Shown piece after piece: positions 1-8,231 of a stretch of 64,000 bases of DNA (position 1 is the stretch's first letter; the number at the start of each line of letters is the position of its first letter). The DNA comes from Labrenzia sp. R4_2 (GTDB lineage Bacteria; Pseudomonadota; Alphaproteobacteria; Rhizobiales; Stappiaceae). The notes beneath the pieces are model-generated. The model saw only the letters and a list, made by a program, of their open reading frames with translations. It had not been told where the DNA came from and made no database searches. The DNA lies in the NCBI RefSeq assembly GCF_017743865.1, contig NZ_JAGHRJ010000003.1, positions 372,001 to 436,000 of the forward strand. Reading direction: 5' to 3'. The translations under genes were made by a program, and so were the position numbers.

Positions 1-2
1 CG

Positions 3-98
3 GGCGGTTTTGAACCTGTTGTTCATTCCGACTACCGGCCAGTGCTGCGCACCTTCGAGAAGCCATATGCGAAGGTCATCCAAGCCGACGCCAATTGA
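3..98 (+). CDS. C-terminal end of an unidentified protein (partial)
   Basis: An open frame enters from the left edge and ends at a TGA at 96-98, giving about 31 residues that end in ...RTFEKPYAKVIQADAN. Codon use (mostly G/C at third positions) fits the neighbouring genes, and the frame is convergent with the acetate kinase gene that ends at 165. The fragment is too short for me to name a family. It could be chance reading through non-coding sequence, but a stop followed by a short gap before a convergent gene is what a real gene end looks like. Confidence 0.4.
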   Translation, partial: GGFEPVVHSDYRPVLRTFEKPYAKVIQADAN

Positions 99-164
99 CA
101 ACACTAATAGGCGTGACGATGTCGACCTGAACCGGCCCAGTTGTCCAAAGAGACTGTGATGAGA

Positions 165-1349
165 TCAGGCCGGTACAGGACTGGTCGTGAGGAGAGCTTC
201 CGTGTGCCGGCGGATCATTTCTTCCTCGTTTGTTGGGACAGCCAGCACAGTGACTTTAGAATTCTGTTTGGAAATGGGTCCGTCGCCGGCATTGTTCAGC
301 GCAGGATCGATTTGAATGCCGAGCCACTCTTGATCTGCGCAGACGCGCTCGCGAATGAGCGCGGAGTTTTCGCCAATGCCCCCGGTAAAGACAAGTGTGT
401 CGACACCACTGAGAACAGCTGCCATCGCACCAAGTTCACGGCGCACCCGGAAGACATAGTATTCGATCGCTTCCGCAGCCCTGGGATCGTCACTCTGGCT
501 GAGTGCGCGCATGTCCTGGCTGATGCCAGACAGACCTTTCAGGCCGGACTTCTTGTAAAGAAGATCAGAAATCTCGTCTGGGCTCATGCCGTTTGTTGTC
601 ATGAGATAGAGAATGACACCCGGGTCTAACTGACCGCATCTGGTACCCATCGGCAAGCCATCCAAAGCGGTGAACCCCATCGTCGATCCGATGCTCTGGC
701 CTGCCCGGATGGCGCACATGGATGCACCGTTACCGAGATGTGCGACAATGACTTTTCCCTTGTATGCGTCTTGGGCGTTTTGCTTCAGGTATTCGCAGAT
801 GTATTCGTAAGACAGCCCATGGAAACCGTATCGGCGAACCCCCTCGTTATAGAAGGAGCGGGGAAGGGCGAAGGTATCGTTGACCCATGGGTGTTTCCGG
901 TGAAAAGCCGTATCGAAACAGGCCACCTGATCAGCTTCTGGAAAAGCTTCCTGGGCGGCTTCGATGCCAGCAAGATTGTGCGGCTGGTGAAGAGGCGCGA
1001 GAGGTTCCAATACCCTCAACTCTTGCATGACAACATCTGTTATCCGGATCGGAAGATCGTGTTTGGTCCCGCCGTGGACCACGCGATGCCCGACGGCCGC
1101 GACAGGTCGTCCTCCAAGCTCTTCATTCAATATCGGAAGCAGAGCCGCCAGGGCCGCTCCGTGAGAGCTGCCGTCGCTGGTGTCTAACGCTCTGTCAATC
1201 TGGCGTCCGGAAAGCGGGGCCACGAGGTTTAAGTGCGGTTCCGCACCAAGCCCTGAAATTTGTCCGACGACCTGTGCTGTCGGCCCGTCATAGAGTGAGA
1301 ATTTGATCGAAGACGACCCGGAATTCAGAACCAGAATGACCGGGGCCAT
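165..1349 (-). CDS. ackA: acetate kinase
   Basis: Acetate kinase interconverts acetate plus ATP with acetyl phosphate plus ADP in the cytoplasm. At 394 residues the protein has the usual length. It shows the N-terminal phosphate-binding stretch LNSGSSSIKFSLY, a VVHGG motif near residue 90, a CFDTAFH segment near 145, HLGNG near 205 and GLPMGTRCGQLDPG near 235, all typical of the acetokinase family. It begins two bases after the stop of the upstream MaoC-Pta fusion gene, so the two are almost certainly one operon that runs acetyl-CoA to acetyl phosphate to acetate with ATP yield. Confidence 0.97.
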   Translation of the reverse strand: MAPVILVLNSGSSSIKFSLYDGPTAQVVGQISGLGAEPHLNLVAPLSGRQIDRALDTSDGSSHGAALAALLPILNEELGGRPVAAVGHRVVHGGTKHDLPIRITDVVMQELRVLEPLAPLHQPHNLAGIEAAQEAFPEADQVACFDTAFHRKHPWVNDTFALPRSFYNEGVRRYGFHGLSYEYICEYLKQNAQDAYKGKVIVAHLGNGASMCAIRAGQSIGSTMGFTALDGLPMGTRCGQLDPGVILYLMTTNGMSPDEISDLLYKKSGLKGLSGISQDMRALSQSDDPRAAEAIEYYVFRVRRELGAMAAVLSGVDTLVFTGGIGENSALIRERVCADQEWLGIQIDPALNNAGDGPISKQNSKVTVLAVPTNEEEMIRRHTEALLTTSPVPA

Positions 1350-1351
1350 GA

Positions 1352-2776
1352 TCAGTCTTCCTCCCGGTCAAAGATCCCGGCAGGTGCAGAGTTCTCTTTC
1401 CAATGGGTGAAAAGAAGCGCCAGCGCACAAGAGGCCAAACGTGCGCGCCCATCGTCAGCCCGGCTGGTCAACATGACCGGCACTTTGGCACCGATTACCA
1501 ATCCAGCTGCTTCTGCATGAGCTATAAATGTCAATTCCTTGGCGAGCATATTGCCGGATTCAAGGTTGGGCACAATCAGAACCTCCGCATGGCCGGCAAC
1601 TAGTGATGTGATCCCTTTGGTCCGGGCAGCCTGCACATCGATTGCATTATCCATAGCAAGAGGGCCATCTACGATCCCGCCCTTGATTTGACCCCGCTCC
1701 GCCATCTTCGACAAAACCGCTGCATCTAAACTGGACGGAATGGCCGGATTGACCGTCTCAATGGCTGAGAGAATGCCGACACGTGGAGACTGGAGACCCA
1801 GTGAAAGGGCCGCATCAATGGCATTTTGCGTGATGTCGACTTTGGTGTTCAGGTCCGGCGAGATGTTGATAGCCGCATCTGATATCAGAACCGGTGTTTT
1901 ACGCCCTGGAATGTCCATCACAAAAACGTGGCTGATCCGGCGTTTTGTTCGAAGGCCACCATCTTTCTTCACCACGTGATGGAGAAGGTGGTCGGTGTGA
2001 AGATGCCCCTTCATGATGGCTTTGACCCTGCCGTCGTGAACCATCTGTACGGCTCGTCCGGCAGCTTCCGACTCGTCCTCTATGTCGACAAATTCGTATC
2101 CGTTGAGGGTTTCGTTCAACTCCTCCGCGGCTTGGGTGACCCGATCCTTGGCGCCGATCAGGATGGGCTCAATCAATCCCTCCCGGGCGGCCATAAGAGC
2201 GCCTTCAAGGGAATTTGGATCATCCGGGGCAACCACGGCAGTTGGCAAGGCGGGAAGAGTTTTTGCCAGCTCGATCATCCGGTTGAAATGCCGGTGGCGC
2301 TGAACAAGCAGTGCAGGGATATCGCTTGAATCAAACTCGATTGTTTCCGTCGGCGCGATGACCTCAGCTTCCCCCTCAACAAGGCTTTGACCGGTCTCAT
2401 TCAAGACAGCCATGTCGAACATGATGATGTTGTTCGGCCTTTTTTCCGTAACTGTCACGCGGACCGTCAGTTTATCACCGACCGCAGCGCGCCCCAAGAA
2501 CCGGAAGGACTGGGCTTTGTACATGGTACCGGGGCCGGGGAGGATGTTTCCAAGCACCGCCGAAGCTAGACCGCCAATCCACATTGCTGGAGCAACTGGT
2601 TTGTCGATGTGTCCGTCGCCTGTCCAATCCGTGTCAGGCAAGTGGATCGGGTTCCGATTTCCGGACGCGTGGGCGAACACCAGAAGATCATTGGAGGAGC
2701 ACTCACGGACGATTTCCGCAGTATCTCCGACCTTGATTTGATCGTAGGTTTTGTTCGTCGCCATCGGCTGGGTCAC
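1352..2776 (-). CDS. MaoC-like hydratase / phosphate acetyltransferase fusion
   Basis: A 474-residue, two-domain protein. Residues about 10-150 form a MaoC-type hot-dog domain; residues about 165-470 form a phosphate acetyl/butyryl-transferase domain, which moves acyl groups between CoA and phosphate. This fusion is recurrent in alphaproteobacteria and normally precedes acetate kinase, as here (2 bp gap). In the MaoC part the motif around residues 38-45 reads SGNRNPIH, whereas hydratases of the PhaJ type have Asp at the position of Asn40; His45 is kept. The Pta half looks intact and probably supplies acetyl phosphate to AckA; the hydratase activity of the first half is doubtful. Confidence 0.9.
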   Translation of the reverse strand: MTQPMATNKTYDQIKVGDTAEIVRECSSNDLLVFAHASGNRNPIHLPDTDWTGDGHIDKPVAPAMWIGGLASAVLGNILPGPGTMYKAQSFRFLGRAAVGDKLTVRVTVTEKRPNNIIMFDMAVLNETGQSLVEGEAEVIAPTETIEFDSSDIPALLVQRHRHFNRMIELAKTLPALPTAVVAPDDPNSLEGALMAAREGLIEPILIGAKDRVTQAAEELNETLNGYEFVDIEDESEAAGRAVQMVHDGRVKAIMKGHLHTDHLLHHVVKKDGGLRTKRRISHVFVMDIPGRKTPVLISDAAINISPDLNTKVDITQNAIDAALSLGLQSPRVGILSAIETVNPAIPSSLDAAVLSKMAERGQIKGGIVDGPLAMDNAIDVQAARTKGITSLVAGHAEVLIVPNLESGNMLAKELTFIAHAEAAGLVIGAKVPVMLTSRADDGRARLASCALALLFTHWKENSAPAGIFDREED

Positions 2777-2879
2777 TCCTGCTCATCAAACTGCTGCGCC
2801 GCAGCAATTAGCAGGACCCTACCAGCGCTTTACAACGTTATAAATACGGCAAATCCACAATTCGAAACATGATTTCGCT

Positions 2880-3506
2880 TCAACAGTCAGTGCACTGGAT
2901 CGTGCCGACAAGCCTTGGCCGAAGGTAATATGTGTCATTCAGCGTGATGACAGAATCTCGGGAATAATACTGCGTAAATATCCCCGCTAAGGGAGGCGTG
3001 TACCCAAGCGTCACTGCGCCGACTACTATTGAGGTGTTGGGAGAAACAAGTGTGGCGGGAAGTGTGATGGGAGGTTCGTCGCCTGCGGACCAATCACTTG
3101 CCGGCCCGCCAACACCAGCTTTCCTTTGATAGCTCCAATCCACTTCGGGGACTCCATTTGCCTGAAAGGTGACACCTGCGATGACAAAGGTAAGATCGTC
3201 AGAAGGATATGGCTTGAGAATCGTCTCGCCGAGCTGCAAATAGGCATTAAGTTCGCTTCTAGTGACAGTCTGAGCCTGAGCCACCAAATCCGTAACGGCA
3301 TTTGCCATCCGGCTAACTTTGCGATCCACATTCAGCGCATCAGTAAGTTCCACCATCCCGATCATTAAAACCAGCATGAATGGGAGGATCATTGCAAACT
3401 CGATTCCCGCAACTCCTTGCTCGTTCCGTCGGAATAGCCTGACGGACCTCTCAATACCTCTGATTAAGCCGGCGCGGAGATAAGAGTGCTTAGGACCATG
3501 GTTCAT
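2880..3506 (-). CDS. TadE/TadG-family pseudopilin of the Tad pilus
   Basis: A 208-residue protein with a basic N-terminus, then the motif GVAGIEFAMILP and one hydrophobic segment (about residues 35-57), as in TadE-like minor pilins processed by the Tad prepilin peptidase. The remainder is a periplasmic domain without recognisable catalytic features, ending with two cysteines (CTDC). It overlaps the upstream TadE gene by 17 bp (3490-3506), indicating co-transcription. It is much shorter than TadG proteins that carry a von Willebrand A domain. Role in pilus assembly is inferred from family and locus. Confidence 0.82.
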   Translation of the reverse strand: MNHGPKHSYLRAGLIRGIERSVRLFRRNEQGVAGIEFAMILPFMLVLMIGMVELTDALNVDRKVSRMANAVTDLVAQAQTVTRSELNAYLQLGETILKPYPSDDLTFVIAGVTFQANGVPEVDWSYQRKAGVGGPASDWSAGDEPPITLPATLVSPNTSIVVGAVTLGYTPPLAGIFTQYYSRDSVITLNDTYYLRPRLVGTIQCTDC

Positions 3507-4062
3507 TTCGGAAAACCATCGTTGACGACAAGTGGCGCTCGTTGCCGTGATCTAGTACCGAAAGGTTTAGAAATGACGTGAACATGGGCCACTTATAGAT
3601 AACATTCACAGCAACAATCTCGCTTTTTTGAGACTGCGTATAGGCGTTGTCATCCTTCAAGTTGCCATCCTCATCATAGAGCGAATCAATAGAGTTTACG
3701 TTCACAAAATCATTTGCAACGCTAACGTTGACGCGGATGCGATCTGCGTTGCAAAGAAACGTTGGCAAGGATGCACAGACTTGATCCCTGAAGTTCGCAG
3801 TTGAAAAATTGGCTTGGGATGCTTGGCCAGTTCTGATCATGCGGGAGGCCTCAATCACCGCATTGTCCACCATGCGATTGACAATAAATGCCAGTCCAAG
3901 CTCCAGTATGGCAAACACAACCGTGAAGAACGGCAAAGCAACCAACGCGAACTCAATTGCCGTCGCGCCCTCTTTGTTCCGGGCAAGCTTGCGTGCACAG
4001 GCACGCAGTGCAAGGTTGCGAAGGCCTTCGAAATTGCGGTTATGGCTTCCGTTCAGCATCAA
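3490..4062 (-). CDS. TadE-family pseudopilin of the Tad pilus
   Basis: A 190-residue protein with a positively charged N-terminus followed by GATAIEFALVALPFF and a single membrane segment (about residues 35-58). The G-ATAIEFA junction resembles the prepilin-peptidase site in the Flp pilin of this locus (G-ATAIEYG). The rest should be periplasmic. It overlaps the next TadE-like gene and lies 16 bp after the stop of the small secretin-domain gene, so the three minus-strand genes look like one operon divergent from flp. Minor pilin function is inferred from the family. Confidence 0.85.
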   Translation of the reverse strand: MMLNGSHNRNFEGLRNLALRACARKLARNKEGATAIEFALVALPFFTVVFAILELGLAFIVNRMVDNAVIEASRMIRTGQASQANFSTANFRDQVCASLPTFLCNADRIRVNVSVANDFVNVNSIDSLYDEDGNLKDDNAYTQSQKSEIVAVNVIYKWPMFTSFLNLSVLDHGNERHLSSTMVFRNEPWS

Positions 4063-4078
4063 CGATTACTCTTTAGCC

Positions 4079-4540
4079 TCATCTGTTGCCGGCGGCTTGC
4101 TCTGCCAGTTCGTTTCTGGAGGTAGCCTGGGTAGCTGTGTTCTGGAACGTTTCTTCCGCATCTCCCAAACGCAAAGTTGGTTCGCAGATTGGGCTGCAAG
4201 AAAATGTCGCTCGCGCGGAGTTCCTATACACCGAGACTATGTCCTGCTCAGATGCTCGCACTTGAACGACTTCATCGACTATCGGTTTATTGTCTTGATC
4301 CAATATGACAAGGTTGGTCGTTCCATAACTCTTGCCGGTGATAACTACAGTGTTCTGATCGACCATTGCGACATCGGCAATGAAGGGGTTGCCGACAATG
4401 ACCGCGGCAGCTCCATCTTCAACTTGAAAAATTTTAGCTCGATCTACAGTCACCAAGACTGGTCCATCATCCGCAATTGCTGTGCTGGCAAAAGTGGCCG
4501 TCAAGAAACCTATAATAAGTCTGACCAGGTGAATTCGCAT
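4079..4540 (-). CDS. stand-alone secretin N-terminal-domain protein of the pilus locus
   Basis: A 153-residue exported protein. It has a signal peptide ending near ADD at residue 23-25, then a domain (about 27-95) with the pattern VDRAKIFQVEDGAAAVIVGNPFIADV, ending in YGTTNLVILD. This matches the beginning of the CpaC secretin encoded at 6770 (GIGRSVVINL...NPQIADAV...GQSRLVLF), so I read it as the 'pilus formation protein N-terminal' domain without the secretin barrel. The tail contains two cysteines (CSPIC) and is low in structure. It heads the minus-strand tadE operon. It may be a periplasmic partner of the CpaC ring; its function is inferred. Confidence 0.75.
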   Translation of the reverse strand: MRIHLVRLIIGFLTATFASTAIADDGPVLVTVDRAKIFQVEDGAAAVIVGNPFIADVAMVDQNTVVITGKSYGTTNLVILDQDNKPIVDEVVQVRASEQDIVSVYRNSARATFSCSPICEPTLRLGDAEETFQNTATQATSRNELAEQAAGNR

Positions 4541-4981
4541 CTCACTTATCCCTAAACGCGCTAAGATCGCGGCATTTTATCGAGATTATCGTGAATGTTC
4601 TGCTAACAGACCAGCGAAAGAAGTATGAAAAATACCGCACTCAGAACGTTAAGCCTTGGTTTGTATGTTTAGGGACTGGCAGCTTTGGAGGGGATTTGAG
4701 GTGTTTGCTCCAAAGTCATTTTTGCGAATGTCAGCAGCGATTTAGCGAGTGTGGCTTTAAACAGCTGGCGCCAACAAGCCGATTTGTTCCGCTCGATCAG
4801 CGTCTGATGAACTCATACATTTATAATTAACTATAGGTACTTATGGCGGCTATTTTTCAAGTTGTCGCTGCAAATTTAACCGATTGGAAATTTCTCTAAC
4901 CTAGTGTGACCCCACACCGAGCGGACAGAAGAAGATCTGCCGGATTGAAGCTGTCAACAAAGTGGTACTTGGAGCAGACAC
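4541..4981. promoter_or_regulatory. divergent control region between the minus-strand pilus genes and flp
   Basis: About 440 bp without a credible gene separate two divergent pilus transcription units, so promoters for both must lie here. The central part (about 4810-4880) is clearly A+T-rich compared with its surroundings and contains TTAAC-type words near 4825 and 4875. A short inverted repeat GTGTG-N4-CACAC lies just upstream of flp (about 4903-4918). I could not assign convincing -35/-10 hexamers. A 79-codon plus-strand frame at 4591-4830 has unlike composition and no homology that I recognise, so it is not called. Confidence 0.45.
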
Positions 4982-5158
4982 ATGAAATCAATCATTTCTC
5001 GTTTCGTAAAAAACGAATCTGGTGCAACAGCAATTGAATACGGTCTCATCGCGGGACTGCTTTCGGTCGCAATCATTGGCATCTTGGTCTCCATGGGCGG
5101 TAGCCTCACGACCATCTTCAACACGATTAACACAGCTCTGACAACTGGCGCTGGATAA
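4982..5158 (+). CDS. flp: Flp-type major pilin
   Basis: A 58-residue prepilin, the major subunit of the Tad pilus. It has a short basic leader (MKSIISRFVKNESG), then the processing junction G-ATAIEYGLIA with the Glu-Tyr pair diagnostic of Flp pilins, one hydrophobic helix, and a short Ser/Thr/Gly-rich tail. A GGAG sequence lies 7-8 bases before the ATG. The gene is followed 28 bp later by a strong hairpin plus T-run, so most transcripts probably stop there and give pilin in excess over the assembly proteins. CpaA, encoded next, is the expected prepilin peptidase. Confidence 0.95.
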   Translation: MKSIISRFVKNESGATAIEYGLIAGLLSVAIIGILVSMGGSLTTIFNTINTALTTGAG

Positions 5159-5185
5159 ATTCTATTTGTTGGTATGATATCAATT

Positions 5186-5210
5186 CGGGCGGACATCCGC
5201 CCGTTTTTTT
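5186..5210 (+). terminator. rho-independent terminator after flp
   Basis: Inverted repeat CGGGCGGA / TCCGCCCG with a 2-base loop, followed directly by seven T residues. It lies between flp and cpaA and should terminate most flp transcripts, with read-through or a separate promoter feeding the assembly genes. Confidence 0.93.
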
Positions 5211-5272
5211 CTGGTTATTGAATCTGTAACCATACTTTGTTTCCAAATCTTACGAGGTTTGGTGGAAACGAA

Positions 5273-5785
5273 ATGATTGAAGCGGTAGTTCTTATTCTCT
5301 TTCCCATGCTTGTTGCCTTCGCTGGCGCATCCGATCTTTTAACCATGAAGATCGGAAACCGTGTCTCAATCCTATTAATCACCGGTTTTATCGTTTTGGC
5401 TGCCGTCAATGGCATGCCCGTAAATGAGTGGGGTGTGCACGGGCTTGGATTGGTCGTGGTTTTCGTACCATGTTTCGCTTTTTTCGCAGCCGGCTGGATG
5501 GGCGGTGGCGACGTAAAGCTCTTGAGCTCGATTGGCCTGTGGTTTGGTTTTGGACCAATCCTCATTGAATTTTTGTTTCTGGTCGCCTTGCTTGGTTGTA
5601 TTCTCACACTCTCACTTATTGTGATCCGAACTTCCCTAGTTGTTTTGCCTGTCCCTCTTAGAGATCAAGAGTGGGCGCTTCGTTTGCATGATGCGAAAAA
5701 CGGGGTTCCGTATGGAATCGCGATTTCTGCCGCTGCACTTATTGTTTATCCATGGTCTGACTGGTTTTCGATAATTAGCGGTTGA
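5273..5785 (+). CDS. cpaA: prepilin peptidase CpaA/TadV (A24 family)
   Basis: A 170-residue inner-membrane aspartic peptidase that should cleave the leader of Flp and TadE-type prepilins. Several hydrophobic segments are present. The catalytic aspartates are recognisable: one in the first loop (GASDLLTMKIGN) and the GxGD-type motif in GGGDVKLL. I chose the ATG at 5273; an in-frame TTG at 5237 would add 12 residues with no good ribosome-binding site. It follows the flp terminator and opens the assembly gene set. Confidence 0.9.
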   Translation: MIEAVVLILFPMLVAFAGASDLLTMKIGNRVSILLITGFIVLAAVNGMPVNEWGVHGLGLVVVFVPCFAFFAAGWMGGGDVKLLSSIGLWFGFGPILIEFLFLVALLGCILTLSLIVIRTSLVVLPVPLRDQEWALRLHDAKNGVPYGIAISAAALIVYPWSDWFSIISG

Positions 5786-5886
5786 GCGATCGGATCGTCG
5801 GTGCGGTTCCAAAAAACACAATTACTCTCGTGCTCTTTCTCCATGTTCCGCTGAAGTGGTTCGCGTTTTTCAAAAATATAGTATCT

Positions 5887-5940
5887 GTTAAGTAACCTTA
5901 ACGGTTGTTAACCAAAAATATCTACATCCGGTTAACCATG
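5887..5940 (+). promoter_or_regulatory. TTAA-repeat region upstream of cpaB (possible CtrA-type sites)
   Basis: Three TTAA words at 5888, 5898 and 5908 are spaced exactly 10 bp apart. The first two form the palindrome GTTAAG-N4-CTTAAC, and a further GGTTAACCATG lies at 5930-5940. CtrA of alphaproteobacteria binds paired TTAA half sites, and TTAACCAT is a typical half site, but the classical spacing is seven bases between words and here it is six. I treat it as a candidate operator for the cpaB-tadC transcription unit, not as a proven site. Confidence 0.35.
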
Positions 5941-6008
5941 TTTTGACCAATTGCGATCAACCTAACCGTAACGGTGCAATTGCGCCTTCGGAATCTTGGT
6001 GGTTGGTC

Positions 6009-6773
6009 ATGAAATTCGCACGTATATTGGTCTTGGCTATTGCGGTGGCTGCCGGCGTATTGGCGTTTCGTATGGTAATGATGTCGGGTGGCTCTTCAGA
6101 TCAAGCGGCAAATGCCCCCGTTCCTGTAGAACAATCAAAAGATCAGGTTCTAACTGCGGCGAACGACATTTTGCTTGGAGCCAAGCTTACCGCAGATGAC
6201 ATGGTTTGGACGGATTGGCCTGAAGAAGCAGTGCCGATTGGTGCGGTGACGAAACAAGTGAATCCGGCTGCCAGTGAAGAACTGATGGGCCAAATTGCTA
6301 AAACTCCGATTTTCAAAGGCGAACCTATCCGGCCAGAGCGACTCATCAGCACGGACAAGGGGTTCATGTCTGCTATCTTGCCCAAAGGCAAGCGGGCGAT
6401 TGCAGTCTCGGTTGAGGCTGAAACAACAGCTGGCGGTTTCATTTTACCCGGTGACAAGGTTGACTTGATTTTGACACGCCGGACCGAGGACACCGCTATC
6501 AGCGAAACAATCTTGGAAAATATCCGGGTGCTCGCGATCGACACGACAACGGCAGGCGAACAGGATCAAAAAAACCTGTCACCTCAACGAACCGCCACTT
6601 TGGAACTGACACTAGCCCAATCAGAAATCGTCGCTCAGTCACAACAAGTGGGGACAATTGCGCTTGCACTGCGAAGCGCACAGGACTCGGCCGACGATGC
6701 TGAGCCAACTGAAACCCGACGCGGCGTCAATCTCGTCAAATACGGCATTACCAGCCAGGCAGGCGTGAAATGA
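6009..6773 (+). CDS. cpaB: Flp pilus assembly protein CpaB
   Basis: A 254-residue protein with an N-terminal membrane anchor (residues about 5-25) and a SAF-type domain (about 50-115), followed by the CpaB/RcpC region containing LPKGKRAIAVSV and AGGFILPGDKVDLILTR. CpaB acts in the periplasm with the CpaC secretin. The ATG at 6009 places the anchor at the normal distance; an upstream in-frame TTG at 5943 adds an unconvincing 22-residue extension that overlaps the TTAA-rich control region. The stop overlaps the cpaC start in an ATGA. Confidence 0.9.
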   Translation: MKFARILVLAIAVAAGVLAFRMVMMSGGSSDQAANAPVPVEQSKDQVLTAANDILLGAKLTADDMVWTDWPEEAVPIGAVTKQVNPAASEELMGQIAKTPIFKGEPIRPERLISTDKGFMSAILPKGKRAIAVSVEAETTAGGFILPGDKVDLILTRRTEDTAISETILENIRVLAIDTTTAGEQDQKNLSPQRTATLELTLAQSEIVAQSQQVGTIALALRSAQDSADDAEPTETRRGVNLVKYGITSQAGVK

Positions 6774-8221
6774 AAAAGAACACTCAACATAACGGCCAAT
6801 TCGCCAAGCAAAGCATTCGCCGGTCCAGTTTGAGGTTCTGCGCTTTTGCGGCAGTTTTGGCTCTTGTATCCTTTATGGCACCGGCTTCGTGGTCTCAGGA
6901 AGCCTTTCCGAGCCAGATCCATGTTGCTGCTGGTGAAAGGGCAACTGATAGAATCTTGAATGTCGGCATTGGGCGCTCTGTTGTCATTAACCTGGCTGAG
7001 GATGCTGCAGACGTTCTGGTTTCGAATCCGCAAATCGCCGATGCGGTCTTAAGGACACCACGGCGAATCTTCGTGTTGGGCAACACGGCCGGCCAGTCCC
7101 GTCTTGTGCTGTTCGGCCGGAGTGGGCGTGAGCTGGCGAGTTTTGATATTCGCGTCGAAAAAGACACTTCAGATATCACGCGCATAATTCGACGATTGAT
7201 CCCTGGAACCAGCGTCCAGGCTGAATCTATCAATGGAAAAGTTGTCCTAAGTGGGACAGCAAAAAGTACTCTAGAGGCGCAGCAGGCCGCTGATATTGCA
7301 GCAAAATTCCAAGGCGATGAGACCGGATCCTCCATTGTGAATTTGATAGCGGTTTCCGGTTCGGACCAGGTCCACTTGAAAGTGACTGTAGCGGAAGTTG
7401 AGCGGTCGATCATCAAACAGCTGGGAGTGAGTTTCCAGGCGAACCTCGGTGCTGGAAACTTCTTTCCGTTCGGAAGCAATTTTCCTAATTTCAACGTGAA
7501 TCCATCGATCGTCAATCAGGCAACGGCCGGTGTCACATTTTCAAGTGGCACATCGTCGTTGACCGCCCAAGTGGAAGCTCTGCAACGCGACGGTGTGATC
7601 CGTACATTGGCAGAACCGACACTAACGGCAACTTCCGGCGAAAATGCCAGTTTTCTCGCTGGTGGCGAATTTCCCATTCCGATCGCTCAGGAAGACAATC
7701 AAATATCGGTGGAATTTAAGAAATTCGGTGTCGGTCTCGATTTTACACCCATTGTGCTGACGGGCGGCCGGATAAGCCTGCGTGTCAAAACCGAGGTGAG
7801 TGAACTTTCAAATGAAGGCGCGGTGTCTGCCGGTGGAATCACGATTTCCGCACTTAAAGTACGTAGAGCAGAATCGACCATGGAACTTCCGTCTGGCGGG
7901 ACTCTGGTTATGGCGGGACTACTAGAGGAGTCCTACCAGCAAGCAGTCGAAGGTGTACCGGGACTGATGCAAATCCCGGTTCTCGGAGCGTTGTTCAAAA
8001 GCCGTGACTTCTTGAAACAGCAAACAGAACTAGCAGTCTTTGTAACACCTTACGTCGTTAAGCCGGTGGCAGCACAAAAAATGGTTCGGCCCGATAAGAA
8101 CCTGTTTGCTCCATCGGATGCTGAGACGATTTTTCTTAATCGGCTTAACAAGATCTTCAATCCGGCAGGTGAACAAGCCCAAGGCACCTACCATGGCCAA
8201 GTTGGCTTCATTTATAAGTGA
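6770..8221 (+). CDS. cpaC: Tad pilus outer-membrane secretin CpaC
   Basis: A 483-residue secretin forming the outer-membrane channel for the Flp pilus. It shows a signal peptide (about residues 1-43), the pilus N-terminal domain (about 50-130, GIGRSVVINL...NPQIADAV), a BON-like segment (about 135-200), and a secretin barrel (about 230-430) with the conserved AEPTLTATSGENASFLAGGE and VPGLMQIPVLGALFKS stretches. It is translationally coupled to cpaB (ATGA) and followed by cpaD after 10 bp. Confidence 0.95.
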   Translation: MKKNTQHNGQFAKQSIRRSSLRFCAFAAVLALVSFMAPASWSQEAFPSQIHVAAGERATDRILNVGIGRSVVINLAEDAADVLVSNPQIADAVLRTPRRIFVLGNTAGQSRLVLFGRSGRELASFDIRVEKDTSDITRIIRRLIPGTSVQAESINGKVVLSGTAKSTLEAQQAADIAAKFQGDETGSSIVNLIAVSGSDQVHLKVTVAEVERSIIKQLGVSFQANLGAGNFFPFGSNFPNFNVNPSIVNQATAGVTFSSGTSSLTAQVEALQRDGVIRTLAEPTLTATSGENASFLAGGEFPIPIAQEDNQISVEFKKFGVGLDFTPIVLTGGRISLRVKTEVSELSNEGAVSAGGITISALKVRRAESTMELPSGGTLVMAGLLEESYQQAVEGVPGLMQIPVLGALFKSRDFLKQQTELAVFVTPYVVKPVAAQKMVRPDKNLFAPSDAETIFLNRLNKIFNPAGEQAQGTYHGQVGFIYK

Positions 8222-8231
8222 GGACGGTCGG

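Noticed and set aside
3809-4555. 248-codon plus-strand open frame across the tadE region
   Set aside because: Antisense to the TadE-like and secretin-domain genes, both of which have signal and family motifs.
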